A DNA stretch of 64,000 nucleotides from Natronoarchaeum philippinense (GCF_900215575.1 NZ_OBEJ01000001.1:248001-312000), one strand, 5' to 3'; positions 8,998 to 18,807 are shown, counted from the stretch's first letter. Program-made: numbers and translations. The notes: generated by a model not told the origin, from the letters alone.

Positions 8998-10404
8998 TCA
9001 GTCCTGCCCGAGGATTCCCCGATGGGTCATCGTCTCGGGGTCGAGCACCTCGTCGGCTTCCTCCTCGTCGAGGTAGCCTTCGTCGACGACGACCTCGCGG
9101 ACGGTCTTGTCCTCGGCGAGTGCTTTCTTGGCGACCTTGCTTGCCTTGTCGTAGCCGATCGCGGGGTTGAGCGCCGTCGCCAGCGCCATGCTCTGTTCGA
9201 CCTGCTCCTCGCAGATGTCCTCGTTTGCCTCCAGCGGCGCGACGAACTTCTCGCCGAACGTCTCGCTGGCGTTCGCGAGCATATCGGCCGACTGCAGGAA
9301 GTTGTACGCCAGCACCGGTTTGTAGAGATTGAGGTCGATCTGGCCCTCGGCGGCGCCCGCCGAGACCGCGGCGTCGTTGCCGACGACCTGCTTGTGGACC
9401 TGATTGACCGCCTCGGCGACGACGGGGTTGATCTTGCCGGGCATGATCGAGGAGCCGGGCTGGTTCTCGGGCTGTTCGATCTCTCCGAGTCCGTTGCGCG
9501 GGCCCGACGCGAGCAGGCGTAGGTCATTAGCGATCTTATTGAGCGAGCCGGCGACGACCCGGAGCGCGCCGTGGGCCTCGCTCATGGCGTCGTGGGCGGC
9601 TTGGGCCTCGAAGTGATCGTCGGCCTCGCGGAATTCGAGACCGGTCTCCTCGCTGATGTACTCGGCGGCGCGCTCGGGGAACTCCTCGTGTGTGTTCAGC
9701 CCTGTACCGACCGCGGTGCCGCCGAGCGCGAGTTCGGCGAGGTGGTCGGTGACCGATTCGACGCGCTCGACGCCCTTCTCGACTTGCGTGCGATAGCCGC
9801 CGAACTCCTGACCGAGCCGGACCGGCGTGGCGTCCTGCAGGTGCGTGCGGCCGGTCTTGACGACGCCGTCGAACTCGTCTTCTTTCTCGCCGAGCGCGTC
9901 GGCGAGCGTCTCCAGAGCGGGCAACAGATCCTTCTTGACGGCTTCGAGCGCGGCGACATGCATCGCGGTCGGGATCACGTCGTTGCTCGACTGGCCGAAG
10001 TTGACGTGGTCGTTGGGATGGACCTCGCGGGTTCCGATCTCGCCGCCGTAGATCTCGGTCGCCCGGTTGCCGATCACCTCGTTGGCGTTCATGTTCGTGG
10101 AGGTGCCGCTGCCGGTCTGGAACACGTCGACCGGGAACTGGTCGTCGTGCTCGCCGGCGACGACTTCGTCGGCCGCCGCGACGATGGCGTCGGCCTTGTC
10201 CTCGGGGATCAGTTCGAGGTCGCGGTTGGCCTGCGCGGCGGACTTCTTGACGACGCCTAGCGCGCGGACGAACCGCCGGCCGAACGTCAACCCGCTGATC
10301 GGGAAGTTCTCGACGGCCCGCTGGGTCTGTGCCCCCCAGTAGGCGTCGGCCGGAACCTGCATCTCGCCGAGGCTGTCGCGCTCCGTACGGTAGTCCTCCG
10401 TCAT
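8998..10404 (-). CDS. fumC: Class II fumarate hydratase
   Basis: The enzyme interconverts fumarate and malate in the citric acid cycle. The 468-residue protein matches the family's length. It has the signature loop GSSIMPGKINP at residues 317-327, the THLQDATP active-site segment at 187-194 and the substrate motif TGSGTSTNMNANEV near 98-110. The start at 10404 (MTEDYRTERDSLGEMQVP) is well conserved, and the 80 residues in frame upstream are not plausible. A 381-base regulatory region separates it from a divergent sugar transporter operon. Confidence 0.95.
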   Translation of the reverse strand: MTEDYRTERDSLGEMQVPADAYWGAQTQRAVENFPISGLTFGRRFVRALGVVKKSAAQANRDLELIPEDKADAIVAAADEVVAGEHDDQFPVDVFQTGSGTSTNMNANEVIGNRATEIYGGEIGTREVHPNDHVNFGQSSNDVIPTAMHVAALEAVKKDLLPALETLADALGEKEDEFDGVVKTGRTHLQDATPVRLGQEFGGYRTQVEKGVERVESVTDHLAELALGGTAVGTGLNTHEEFPERAAEYISEETGLEFREADDHFEAQAAHDAMSEAHGALRVVAGSLNKIANDLRLLASGPRNGLGEIEQPENQPGSSIMPGKINPVVAEAVNQVHKQVVGNDAAVSAGAAEGQIDLNLYKPVLAYNFLQSADMLANASETFGEKFVAPLEANEDICEEQVEQSMALATALNPAIGYDKASKVAKKALAEDKTVREVVVDEGYLDEEEADEVLDPETMTHRGILGQD

Positions 10405-10785
10405 ACCTTGAGAGACGGAGGCAATGCGAGTAAAAGCCACCGGAACGCGACCATCACGTGTCTCGACGGGCGGACGCATCTCAAATGTATCGCGTGTGTG
10501 CCTACCAGCCGCCCGTGGCGAGTAGCCGCGTATTACTTCACATATATAAATGCAGGGGGTCGGCCTGATTACTGTGAAATGTGCCTGAAAACACGTGGGA
10601 ACAATTTGTTCCACCGCTTCAGTGATCCCCGACGTAGATGGCACCTGAGGGCTAAATATGTTGAAATATTACTTCATGGATTTCTGATTATGGCCCGATT
10701 TACTCACCTCCGTAGAAAAATATTAGCAATATTTAAGTAAGGCGCTACTCACCATACACGTGAGTCTCTAACAGAGACAATAATC
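10405..10785. promoter_or_regulatory. Palindrome-rich regulatory region ahead of sugar ABC transporter
   Basis: This 381-base AT-rich gap contains four inverted repeats. GGAACAA-T-TTGTTCC lies at 10598-10612. AAATATT-AGC-AATATTT at 10718-10734 overlaps the likely TATA element (ATATTTAAG). ACTCAC-N7-GTGAGT lies at 10747-10765 and GTCTCT-AAC-AGAGAC at 10764-10778. The last two sit between the predicted transcription start and the ATG at 10786. Several operators around one promoter fit sugar-responsive control. I could not match them to the known TrmB spacing. The promoter of fumC lies near the left end. Confidence 0.5.
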
Positions 10786-12093
10786 ATGAGCGAAAAACAC
10801 TCCAACTCGACGCTTACGCGTCGTCGGATGCTGCAAGCGACAGGTGCTGCGGGCGCGCTCGGGTTCGCCGGATGCCTGAGCAATGTCACTGATGGCGGCG
10901 ACGGTGGCAGCAACACCATGGAACTGCTTCACGGCTGGACCGGCGGTGACGGGAAAGCCGCGATCAATGCGCTGACCGACGGGTTCGACGAAGCCTACCC
11001 CGATGTCGAAACGGATTATAAGCCGATCGGCGGCGGTGGGAACACGAACCTCAACACGGTCGTCGCAAACCGTCTGAGCCAGAACAACCCGCCGAGTACG
11101 TTCGCGGGCTGGCCCGGCAAGAACTTCCAGAAGTACGAGGGCGTCCTCGGCGACCTCACGAGCGTCTGGGAGGACGAAGGCTTCATGGACTCCCACATTC
11201 AGGAGGCCGTCGATGCCTGCCAGACCGACGACGGCAATTTCGCGGCAGTGCCGATCGGATCGCACCGGCTGAACTGCCTGTTCTACAGTACCGATGTCGT
11301 CGAGGCGGCGGGCGTCGACCCGAACTCGATGTCGTCACTGTCCGATCTGATCAGCGCGATGGATCAGGTCGCTGCGAACACCGAGGCAGTCCCGATGGCC
11401 CAAGCGATGACCGCGCCGTGGACGACGCTACAGCTGTTCGGCGTCGTCCTGCTCGGTCAGGAAGGATACGATTCCTACATGACGTTCGTCAACGGCGAGG
11501 GTGGCGGCGACGCCGTTCGGAGCGCGCTGGAAACGACGGGGACGATCCTCTCGAACTACATTCCGTCGGACGCCGCATCGAGCAACCTCACCCAGTCCAA
11601 CGAGCTGATCATGAACGACGAAGCGGCGTTCATCCATCAGGGTAACTGGGCAGCCGGTGCCTACCGGACCAACGACCTCACGTACAACGAGGACTGGGGC
11701 TTCGTTCCGTTCCCGGGTACCGAGGGCATGTACACGCTGCACATTGACTCGTTCCTCTACCCGACCAACAACAGCGGCGAGAATCCCTCGCCGGAAGCGA
11801 CGAAGAAGTGGATGAGCTACGCTGGCAGCCTCGAGGGACAGCAGCTGTTCGACCCGCTCAAGGGTTGTATCCCGACGCGGACCGACGCCAACCCGGAGGA
11901 CTTCGGTCCGTACCTCGCCGAGACGATCGAGGACTTCCAGAACGCCGAGGAGCGTCCGCCGACGCTCGCACACGGGCTGGCCGTCAGCCCGACGGCGATG
12001 AGCCAGATGAAAGAAGTCATCACCAACGAGTTCACCGGCCCGTACAACGTCGACGCCGCGGCGACGGGCCTTCTGGAAGCCGCCCAGCAGTAA
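10786..12093 (+). CDS. Sugar ABC transporter substrate-binding lipoprotein
   Basis: This is the extracellular solute-binding component of a carbohydrate importer. It is 435 residues and starts with a twin-arginine signal (TRRRMLQATG, residues 11-20). The lipobox ends at Cys30 (ALGFAGC), so it is exported folded and lipid-anchored. The mature part shows family 1 binding-protein features: ELLHGWTGGDGKAAI at the first strand, NPPSTFAGWPG, and FIHQGNWAAGAY in the second lobe. It is the first gene of a four-gene operon with two permeases and an ATPase. The sugar is not identifiable, though the arrangement matches glucose- or maltose-type importers. Confidence 0.9.
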   Translation: MSEKHSNSTLTRRRMLQATGAAGALGFAGCLSNVTDGGDGGSNTMELLHGWTGGDGKAAINALTDGFDEAYPDVETDYKPIGGGGNTNLNTVVANRLSQNNPPSTFAGWPGKNFQKYEGVLGDLTSVWEDEGFMDSHIQEAVDACQTDDGNFAAVPIGSHRLNCLFYSTDVVEAAGVDPNSMSSLSDLISAMDQVAANTEAVPMAQAMTAPWTTLQLFGVVLLGQEGYDSYMTFVNGEGGGDAVRSALETTGTILSNYIPSDAASSNLTQSNELIMNDEAAFIHQGNWAAGAYRTNDLTYNEDWGFVPFPGTEGMYTLHIDSFLYPTNNSGENPSPEATKKWMSYAGSLEGQQLFDPLKGCIPTRTDANPEDFGPYLAETIEDFQNAEERPPTLAHGLAVSPTAMSQMKEVITNEFTGPYNVDAAATGLLEAAQQ

Positions 12094-12109
12094 CGAAGGG
12101 ACGCTTTCC

Positions 12110-13102
12110 ATGGATCATTTATTCGAACGCATACGACGGTTACGGACTGGTAAACAGGACGACGAGCCGGAGGTACGTACCGACGGCGGCGTCGCCACGG
12201 ACACGTCCAGCAGCGGCCTTCGCGACCGGTTGAACACCGACTTCTTCCAGTCGATGCCGTTCTGGCTGCCGCCGTTCGCTCTGGTCGGCGTGTTCGTCTA
12301 CGGCGCGATCGGGTGGAACTTCCTGATCTCGCTGACGGACTACGAGAACTTCGGCCGGGTCGATTACTCGTCGTTGGACTTCGAGATGTACGTGCGGGCG
12401 TTCAACGACTCCTCGTTCATCCAAGCGACCCAGAACACGGTCGTGTTGCTGCTTGGTTTCATCGGCGTCTGCATGACTGTCGGATTGCTCCTGGCGATCC
12501 TCGTCGACCGGAACATCCGGTTCGAGAACACGTTCCGGACGATCTACCTGCTGCCGATGAGCCTGTCGTTCGTCGTGACGGCGCAGTTCTGGCTCTGGAT
12601 GTACAACTTCAACAACGGCGTGGTAAACACCGCCCTCGGCCTGTTCGGCCTCGGACCGTTCCAGTGGTTCGGGAACCCGGATCTGGTGTTGCCGGCGGTG
12701 ATCTTCGCGCTCGTGTGGCAGTTCAGCGGGTACGCCATGGTCGTGTTTCTGGCGTCGCTGCGCGCGATTCCCAGAGAACACTACGAGGCGGCGCGTGTCG
12801 ACGGCGCCAGCACGGTCAAGATGTACTGGCGCGTCATCATCCCGCAGCTGAAAAACGCTGTCGTCAGTGCGCTGGTCGTGCTGATGGTGTTCGGGCTCAA
12901 AGCCTTCGACTTCCTGTACGCCATCTCCGGCGGATATCAGCCCCCGAACGGGTCTGACATCCTTCCGACGCTGATGGTTCGGATGGCGTTCCAGCGAACG
13001 CAGTGGGCCTATGGCTCTGCCATCGCGATCCTGCTGTTCCTGCTGGCGTTGGGCATCATCACACCGTACCTCTACTACCAGTACAAGCAGGGAACGATAT
13101 GA
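12110..13102 (+). CDS. Sugar ABC transporter permease (MalF/UgpA type)
   Basis: The 330-residue inner-membrane component has an acidic/polar N-terminus of about 45 residues and six predicted helices. The ATPase-coupling EAA loop reads EAARVDGAS near residue 226. It begins 16 bases after the binding-protein gene and overlaps the second permease by four bases (ATGA), so the genes are translationally coupled. Confidence 0.9.
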   Translation: MDHLFERIRRLRTGKQDDEPEVRTDGGVATDTSSSGLRDRLNTDFFQSMPFWLPPFALVGVFVYGAIGWNFLISLTDYENFGRVDYSSLDFEMYVRAFNDSSFIQATQNTVVLLLGFIGVCMTVGLLLAILVDRNIRFENTFRTIYLLPMSLSFVVTAQFWLWMYNFNNGVVNTALGLFGLGPFQWFGNPDLVLPAVIFALVWQFSGYAMVVFLASLRAIPREHYEAARVDGASTVKMYWRVIIPQLKNAVVSALVVLMVFGLKAFDFLYAISGGYQPPNGSDILPTLMVRMAFQRTQWAYGSAIAILLFLLALGIITPYLYYQYKQGTI

Positions 13103-14022
13103 CTACAGAAACGACAACTGCGGCCGACGAGACGGAGCAGACGCTGTTCGACCAGATCAGCTTCTACCGCGTGGCGCTGTACGCGGTGCTGATCGGGATG
13201 ATCGGGTTCTTCTTGGCCCCGATCGAGGCGGGGCTGGTCACCTCATTCAAGACGATCGACGCGGTCACGCGAACCGCTTCCTACGCCCCGCCGGGGCCGG
13301 AGGGGTTCACGCTCCAGAAGTGGCAGACTGCCTTCGACACGCTGCTTCGCGGACTGATCAACAGCTTCATCTTCGCAGCGCCGGCGACGATCATCTCGGC
13401 GCTGCTGGGTAGCATGGCAGCATACGGCCTGACCCAGATCGACTGGCGCGGTCAGATCCCGATTCTGGCCCTGTTCATCGCAGGCATCTTCATCCCCTAT
13501 CAGGCGGTGCTGGTGCCGCTGTCGAAGATCTGGAGCACCTACATCCCGCTGTCGGATCTGCTGTGGCCGCTCTGGGCGATCACGGGCGTCTCGAGTTCAT
13601 ACGGCGATCTGATGGCGCTTTCGTTCTCCCACATCGCCTACGGCATCCCGATCTGTATGCTGCTGTTCAGATCGTACTACAAGTCGATGTCGGACGACAT
13701 CGTCGAGGCGGCGCGCCTTGACGGTGCGAGCGTCCGGAAGATCTACCAGCGGATCGTCTTGCCCCTGTCGAAGCCGATGTTCGCGGTCGTCCTGATCTAC
13801 CAGTTCACGCAGATCTGGAACGACCTGCTGTTTGCGCTAATCTTGCTGACCACGTCGAGCAATCCGGCGGCGCCGGTCACGCTGATTCTGGCTGGCCTCG
13901 GCGAGGCCCAACAGGGGACCGACTTCGCGCTCCGAATGGCGGGCGCGCTGCTGACTGCGCTCCCGACGCTGATCATCTACATCCTGTTCGGCGAAGAGTT
14001 CGCCAAGGGGGTAGCGACGTAA
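13099..14022 (+). CDS. Sugar ABC transporter permease (MalG/UgpE type)
   Basis: The second permease is 307 residues with six predicted helices. Its EAA loop reads EAARLDGASVRKIYQ and it ends in a TLIIYILFGEEFAKGVAT-type tail typical of the MalG subfamily. It pairs with the preceding permease to form the channel. The ATG overlaps the upstream stop codon. The ATPase gene follows after 36 bases, with a GGAGGT Shine-Dalgarno sequence just before it. Confidence 0.9.
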   Translation: MTTETTTAADETEQTLFDQISFYRVALYAVLIGMIGFFLAPIEAGLVTSFKTIDAVTRTASYAPPGPEGFTLQKWQTAFDTLLRGLINSFIFAAPATIISALLGSMAAYGLTQIDWRGQIPILALFIAGIFIPYQAVLVPLSKIWSTYIPLSDLLWPLWAITGVSSSYGDLMALSFSHIAYGIPICMLLFRSYYKSMSDDIVEAARLDGASVRKIYQRIVLPLSKPMFAVVLIYQFTQIWNDLLFALILLTTSSNPAAPVTLILAGLGEAQQGTDFALRMAGALLTALPTLIIYILFGEEFAKGVAT

Positions 14023-14058
14023 CAATGACAACGACAACTATCGAACGGAGGTACAACG

Positions 14059-15204
14059 ATGGCTGATCTCACCCTCGACAACGTAACGAAAGTGTTCACC
14101 GACGACGACGGCTCGGACATCGTCGCGGTCGACAACGTGTCGATCGACATCGACGACGGCGAGTTCCTCGTGCTGGTCGGCCCCTCGGGCTGTGGCAAAT
14201 CGACGACCCTGCGGATGGTCGCGGGGCTCGAAACGATCACGAGCGGCGACATCCAACTCGGCGACACGAGCCTGACCGGCAAGGACCCACAGGACCGGGA
14301 CATTGCGATGGTGTTCCAGTCCTACGCGCTGTACCCGCACATGACCGTCCGGACGAACATGAGCTTCGGGCTCCAAGAGTCGACCGACCTCCCCGACGAC
14401 GAGATCGACACCCGCGTCGAGGAGACCGCCGAGATGATGGGCATCGGCGACCTGCTCGATCGCAAGCCCGGCGAGCTGTCCGGCGGCCAGCAACAGCGCG
14501 TCGCGCTCGGCCGAGCGATCGTCCGGGACCCCGAAGTGTTCCTGATGGACGAGCCACTCAGCAATCTCGACGCCAAGCTCCGGTCGAGCATGCGCACGGA
14601 ACTCCAGCGCCTGCAGGAGGATCTGGGCGTGACGACGATCTACGTCACCCACGACCAGACCGAAGCGATGACGATGGCCGACAAGATCGCCATCCTCAAC
14701 GACGGCAAGCTCCAGCAGGTCGGCACGCCGCTGGAGTGTTACCACGAGCCGGCGAACCTGTTCGTCGCCGGGTTCATCGGCGAGCCGTCGATGAACTTCT
14801 TCGATGTCGAACGGGTCGGCGAGAAACTCGTCCACGACAACTTCGAGTACGAACTCTCCGACGAGACTGCCAATGCCGTCGCCGAGGCGAACGAGCTTGT
14901 GCTCGGGATCCGTCCCGAAGACATCGAGCTTCGGACGGAGGTAGAGGGCGTCCACGACTTCGAGACGACCGTCGACGTGATCGAACCGATGGGCGACGAG
15001 AACAACGTCTACCTGACGTTCGACGGCGCGAGCGACGACGAGACGTTCGTCGCCAACATCAGCGGGATGCAACACGTCGAGTCCGGGCAGCCGATCGTCG
15101 CGCACATTCCCGAAGTGGCGATCCACGTCTTCGAACGCAGGTCGGGTAACGCGCTACGCAATCGCACGCTCGACAACGTCGAAGAGCTCCACGTCCAGCT
15201 GTAG
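14059..15204 (+). CDS. Sugar ABC transporter ATPase (MalK/UgpC type)
   Basis: This is the motor protein of the importer, 381 residues. Walker A GPSGCGKST lies at residues 41-49, the signature LSGGQQQR at 140-147, Walker B FLMDEP at 161-166 and the switch histidine at 198 in YVTHDQ. The regulatory C-terminal domain (about 240-381) includes VLGIRPEDIEL, the TOBE segment typical of carbohydrate importers. It closes the operon. The convergent fen gene follows after a short gap. Confidence 0.93.
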   Translation: MADLTLDNVTKVFTDDDGSDIVAVDNVSIDIDDGEFLVLVGPSGCGKSTTLRMVAGLETITSGDIQLGDTSLTGKDPQDRDIAMVFQSYALYPHMTVRTNMSFGLQESTDLPDDEIDTRVEETAEMMGIGDLLDRKPGELSGGQQQRVALGRAIVRDPEVFLMDEPLSNLDAKLRSSMRTELQRLQEDLGVTTIYVTHDQTEAMTMADKIAILNDGKLQQVGTPLECYHEPANLFVAGFIGEPSMNFFDVERVGEKLVHDNFEYELSDETANAVAEANELVLGIRPEDIELRTEVEGVHDFETTVDVIEPMGDENNVYLTFDGASDDETFVANISGMQHVESGQPIVAHIPEVAIHVFERRSGNALRNRTLDNVEELHVQL

Positions 15205-15247
15205 CGGCTGCGGTCAGTTCGGTCCTTTTTTGAGCCGCGTTCGCCGC

Positions 15248-16228
15248 TCAGGTCCAGCGGTCGAGTCCGGTCTGAGCGACGGCGTCCTCGATCCGCTCGA
15301 AGCCGCGACCGACCTCGTCGGCGTCGACGCCCCACTCCTCACAGACGTACCGGCGCGCGGCGCCGATGTCGGGTTCGGGCTCGGCGTCGAACGCGTAGTC
15401 GTCGTCGACCGGCGGGTCGAGAAACAGCGAGCGCAGCCGATCGGCGTGCTCGACGTGAGCGTCTTTGGCCTCCAGCGCGCCCCAGAGGTCGCCGTGGTCT
15501 TTGACCAGCGAGACGGCCGTTTTCGGTCCGACGCCGTCGACGCCGGGGTTGAAGTCAGTCCCACAGAGGATGCCGACATCGACGAGCTGCTCCCACGTCA
15601 GATCGTGGTTCGCCAGCGTCGCCTCGAAGTCCATCCGTTCGGGGTCGCCGGAGCTGGTGAGTTGGCGGAGCGTCACCGGTGCGCCAAAGAGCAGGGCGTC
15701 GTAGTCCTCCGTGCCGACGTAGTCGACGGCGCCGTCACGAGCCATGTGTGCCGCCTGCGCTTCCCCCTCGGCCGGCGCCTCGACGATCGGCACGTCGAGC
15801 AGTTCGAGCAGTTCGCGCGAGGTCTCGTGGATCGTCTCGGTCAGTCGCTGGGTCTGGGAGTCCAGCCGCGCGATTGCGACCTCGTCGCCGCGCTCTCTCG
15901 CGTCCTCTAACTTCTCCTCCCGGCGTTCGCGGGCTTCGCGGCGCGACTCGATCTCGTCGCTTTTGAGGTCCGTGGGGGTGCCGTCGAACACGAACACCGG
16001 CGAGAGGTCGTGCTCGAAGAACTTCGGGAGCCCCTGTACGATCCCGATCAGGTTCGCCACCTCGACTCCGTCGTCGGTGGTGTAGGCATCGTCGGCGGTG
16101 AACTTCACCGTCGTCGTCAGATATCGGTACAGCCAGTTGTGCGCGTCGACGGCGACGGTCCGCCCGTCTAACTCGTCGAACGCCACCGTTTCGAGCGCGG
16201 CGAGATCACGGAGCGCTGCGTTACCCAT
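15248..16228 (-). CDS. fen: Flap endonuclease-1
   Basis: FEN1 removes 5' flaps during Okazaki-fragment maturation and repair. The 326-residue protein has the N-terminal nuclease motif [13 protein letters not shown] with Asp28, the FVFDGTP segment, the acidic [14 protein letters not shown] cluster and the helix-hairpin-helix [17 protein letters not shown]. It ends in QTGLDRWT (319-326), a PIP box for binding PCNA. Length and motifs are normal for archaeal FEN1. The start MGNAALRDL is conserved. Confidence 0.95.
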   Translation of the reverse strand: MGNAALRDLAALETVAFDELDGRTVAVDAHNWLYRYLTTTVKFTADDAYTTDDGVEVANLIGIVQGLPKFFEHDLSPVFVFDGTPTDLKSDEIESRREARERREEKLEDARERGDEVAIARLDSQTQRLTETIHETSRELLELLDVPIVEAPAEGEAQAAHMARDGAVDYVGTEDYDALLFGAPVTLRQLTSSGDPERMDFEATLANHDLTWEQLVDVGILCGTDFNPGVDGVGPKTAVSLVKDHGDLWGALEAKDAHVEHADRLRSLFLDPPVDDDYAFDAEPEPDIGAARRYVCEEWGVDADEVGRGFERIEDAVAQTGLDRWT

Positions 16229-16297
16229 TGGCCCGTGCTACGGGCCACGTGGCTTTCAAGATGGCTGTTCGACGCCGACGCCGCCGCTGGGCCGCGC

Positions 16298-16951
16298 TCA
16301 GCTGTCGTCGAGGTCGATAGTATCGGGCGGCGCGGCGTCGAGCCGCGCGGCCAAAAAGTCGCGCTCGGCGTCGGCCAGCCCGTCGCGCTCGCGGTATTCT
16401 GCGAGGCCGTCCTGATACTGGCCGACAGAATCCTCGGCGGCGTGACGCGCCAGCGCGGCCGGTCGGGGATGTTCCATGACGAGTTCGGCGATTCCGGTCT
16501 GCTCGCCGGTGTACCCGAAGCCGGCCTTCCACGCGGCCTCGTAGGCGAATGGGTTGTTCACGGCGATGCGAACGCGCTCGTAGCCGCGGTCGATGGCCCG
16601 CTCGACCGTTCGCCCGAGTAGCTGGGGGCCGAGCCCGTCGCCGCGCCGATCCGCGCGGACGCTGACGTAGCGAAGCCACAGCGTCGAGGGATCGGTCCGG
16701 TCCTCGTTGAACGCGACGGCCGCGAGGACGGCATCGGAGTCGTCGTCGCGGCGGTCGTCGGTCAGTTTTGGGGCATCGTCTTCCTCGCTCGTCGACGCCG
16801 ACGGGCCGTCGCGCGCGGCCGCCGCGGCGTCGGTCAGCAACACCGCCTTACCGGTGCTGGACATGACGAACTTGCCGGCGTAGCTAAAGCGCTCGTGGTC
16901 GAGCGATAGCGTCGGTCCGTCGGCGGGCCAACCCAGCACCTCGAACTCCAT
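16298..16951 (-). CDS. GNAT family N-acetyltransferase (217 aa)
   Basis: One GNAT domain carries the acetyl-CoA loop RADRRGDGLGPQLLGRTVERA, read with its flanking strands LWLRYVSV and RVRIAVNNPFAYEAAWKAGF. A variable acidic loop (about 45-75) and a C-terminal helical tail are present. Substrate unknown. The start at 16951 (MEFEVLGWPADGP) follows a short promoter gap shared with the divergent Gly-rich gene. Upstream in-frame sequence belongs to the other strand. Confidence 0.75.
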   Translation of the reverse strand: MEFEVLGWPADGPTLSLDHERFSYAGKFVMSSTGKAVLLTDAAAAARDGPSASTSEEDDAPKLTDDRRDDDSDAVLAAVAFNEDRTDPSTLWLRYVSVRADRRGDGLGPQLLGRTVERAIDRGYERVRIAVNNPFAYEAAWKAGFGYTGEQTGIAELVMEHPRPAALARHAAEDSVGQYQDGLAEYRERDGLADAERDFLAARLDAAPPDTIDLDDS

Positions 16952-17034
16952 ACTGCAGGCGACGGTCCCGGGACTGGTAAGTGCCGCGAAGCCGGACGAA
17001 AACCCTTTTCGGTCCGGCGACTGAATCGGATGAC

Positions 17035-17439
17035 ATGGCTGACGACGAACCCGCGAACGACGAAGCCACGGGCGAGGAAGAGGGCGAAGAGAAGTCCTTC
17101 CGAGAGCGCGTCGAGGAGATCCGAGAGAAGCGCGCCGAGGAAGCCGAAGAGGGAGAAGGGCGTCCCGAGGGCGGCATGGAAGAGATGATGGGCGGTGGCG
17201 GCGGCCCCGGCGGTATGGGCGGCGGCAACCCGTTCGCACAGATGATGAGCGGCATGATGGGCGGCGGCGGCCCCGGCGGTCCGGGCGGCGCCGGCCCCGG
17301 CGGTCCGGGCGGTCGCGGCGGCCGCGAGGAGAGCGCCGGCAACGAGGAACTGACCCGCGAAGTCCGACAGCTCCGCGACGAGGTCCGTGACGCCACGCGA
17401 CAGCTTCAGCGCATCGCCGACGCGCTCGAAGACGACTAA
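17035..17439 (+). CDS. Gly/Met-rich haloarchaeal protein with coiled-coil tail (134 aa)
   Basis: The protein has an acidic, charged helix (residues about 10-45), a central low-complexity part made of GGG, PGG and MMGG repeats (about 46-100) and a C-terminal helix with heptads (LTREVRQLRDEVRDATRQL). The pattern suggests a flexible linker between two coiled coils. It is probably a conserved haloarchaeal family, but I know no function. It is divergent from the acetyltransferase at 16951. Confidence 0.65.
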   Translation: MADDEPANDEATGEEEGEEKSFRERVEEIREKRAEEAEEGEGRPEGGMEEMMGGGGGPGGMGGGNPFAQMMSGMMGGGGPGGPGGAGPGGPGGRGGREESAGNEELTREVRQLRDEVRDATRQLQRIADALEDD

Positions 17440-17550
17440 GCGCAACTCAGACGCGCCCGAGCGAGTTCGACTCCGCTTTTTGTGAACCAACGGCTCCGCG
17501 AGCGTCGTCTACGTATCGAACACGAAGAACAACCGACAGCGACCGGTTGG

Positions 17551-17925
17551 TCAGGCTTCGTCGAAGTGCTGGACGAGCACTTCGGCGACGGACTGGAAAT
17601 TTTCCCCGGGAGCGATCATGTCCCGCTCCTGATTGTACACGACGACATCATCCGACGCCAGTCGGGGCACGTCGGAGTGGTACAGCATCATGTAGATATC
17701 CCGAACGTCTTCGGGATCAAGTTCGGTGATCTCGACATCGGCTTCGGCGACGGCCACCTCCTCCGCGGCATCGGGCAGGCTGATGCGGCCGTGCTGGCGG
17801 ACGAGCCACAGCAGGCGCCTGCGCCGCTGGCTTGAGAGGTGTCCGAAGGCGCAACTCTTCGAGACCGCCGACCGACGGTTGCCGGTCCGCTCCTCGGTTT
17901 CGCCTCCGGGGTGGTCGTCGTTCAT
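17551..17925 (-). CDS. DUF7344-type winged-helix regulator
   Basis: The 124-residue protein contains one winged helix: LSSQRRRRLLWLVRQHGRISLPDAAEEVA (start of the motif only), then a wing near DIYMMLYHSDVPRLASDDVV. This matches the small haloarchaeal regulators recently grouped as DUF7344. The target is unknown. It is preceded by an unusually AT-poor N-terminal tail and a 264-base gap that separates it from the divergent RNase P gene. Confidence 0.7.
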   Translation of the reverse strand: MNDDHPGGETEERTGNRRSAVSKSCAFGHLSSQRRRRLLWLVRQHGRISLPDAAEEVAVAEADVEITELDPEDVRDIYMMLYHSDVPRLASDDVVVYNQERDMIAPGENFQSVAEVLVQHFDEA

Positions 17926-18189
17926 TGAGATATGATTCTTCGCTCAGAGGCATACGTATTGTGGTTCGTCCGCCCAGCACCGGCGAGTTGCTGACACACG
18001 AACGGGCCGTTAGCGACCGTTGTGCGGGACGTGCTCTGGCTCTCGGCGGCCGCGTTTCGGGGCAATGTTGTCAGTATACAAAGCAAAAAATACTTGTTCC
18101 GCACCTCCAGTTACGTCACTGGGGCAATACAGGACGTCCTCTCTCCTTGTCCGACTTGCCCCGGAATCCCCCACTCCCCCCACTTTCCG

Positions 18190-18462
18190 ATGACTCTCGC
18201 AGACGAGCGCATTGACCGATTACACGAGTTGGCCAGAGCCGCGACCAAAGAGTGCAACGACGACCGGGCACGGTACTACGTCCGACTGGCAAAGCGGGTC
18301 GCAGAGCGGCAGCGACGGCCGTTTCCCACCGCGTTCGAGCGGTCGGTCTGTGGCGCCTGCGATGCATACCTTCGTCCGGGCAAAAACGCCCGGACGCGAC
18401 TGCAGGACGGACACGTAGTCGTCACCTGCGACTGCGGGAACCAGTCGCGCTATCCGTACTGA
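18190..18462 (+). CDS. rnp4: Ribonuclease P protein component 4 (Rpr2/Rpp21)
   Basis: The protein is the zinc-ribbon subunit of archaeal RNase P, which trims the 5' ends of tRNA precursors. It is 90 residues: two N-terminal helices (ERIDRLHELARAATKECN), the RARYYVRLAKRVAER segment, then a zinc ribbon with CGAC near 55-58 and CDCG near 80-83. Length and order match the family. The start is the ATG at 18190. It is followed by a YhbY-like gene on the same strand, a common archaeal neighbourhood. Confidence 0.9.
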   Translation: MTLADERIDRLHELARAATKECNDDRARYYVRLAKRVAERQRRPFPTAFERSVCGACDAYLRPGKNARTRLQDGHVVVTCDCGNQSRYPY

Positions 18463-18561
18463 CACCCGCTGATCCGGGCTACCCGCCCTCGACCGAACGG
18501 CCGAAATCGGGGGTCTGAATACCCAAGAGTGAAAGTGGCTCGCTACATACGAGTGTCCACA

Positions 18562-18807
18562 ATGTCTAACGAGTCGTTACAACAGAAAGCGCACGACCTA
18601 GACGTGACCGTCTGGGTCGGTAAGAGCGGCATCGAGTCGGTCGTCGACGAACTCGGCGACCAGCTCGACGACCGTGAGTTGGTGAAAGTCAAGTTCCTCC
18701 GGGCGGCCCGCGGCGGCACGTCGACGGAGGAACTGGCCGCAGACCTCGCTGATCGCGTCGGCGCCGATCTGCTCCGAACGCGCGGGCATACGGCGGTGCT
18801 GCACTGA
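18562..18807 (+). CDS. YhbY/CRM-domain RNA-binding protein
   Basis: The 81-residue protein is a single CRM domain: VWVGKSGIESVVDELGDQL at the N-terminal side with a GxxG-like loop, and LVKVKFLRAARGG after it. Family members bind structured RNA and are linked to ribosome assembly. The stop overlaps the ATG of the MscS channel by one base (TGATG), so the two are co-translated. The ATG at 18562 starts MSNESLQQKAHD. An in-frame ATG/GTG at 18529 adds unconserved residues. Confidence 0.85.
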   Translation: MSNESLQQKAHDLDVTVWVGKSGIESVVDELGDQLDDRELVKVKFLRAARGGTSTEELAADLADRVGADLLRTRGHTAVLH

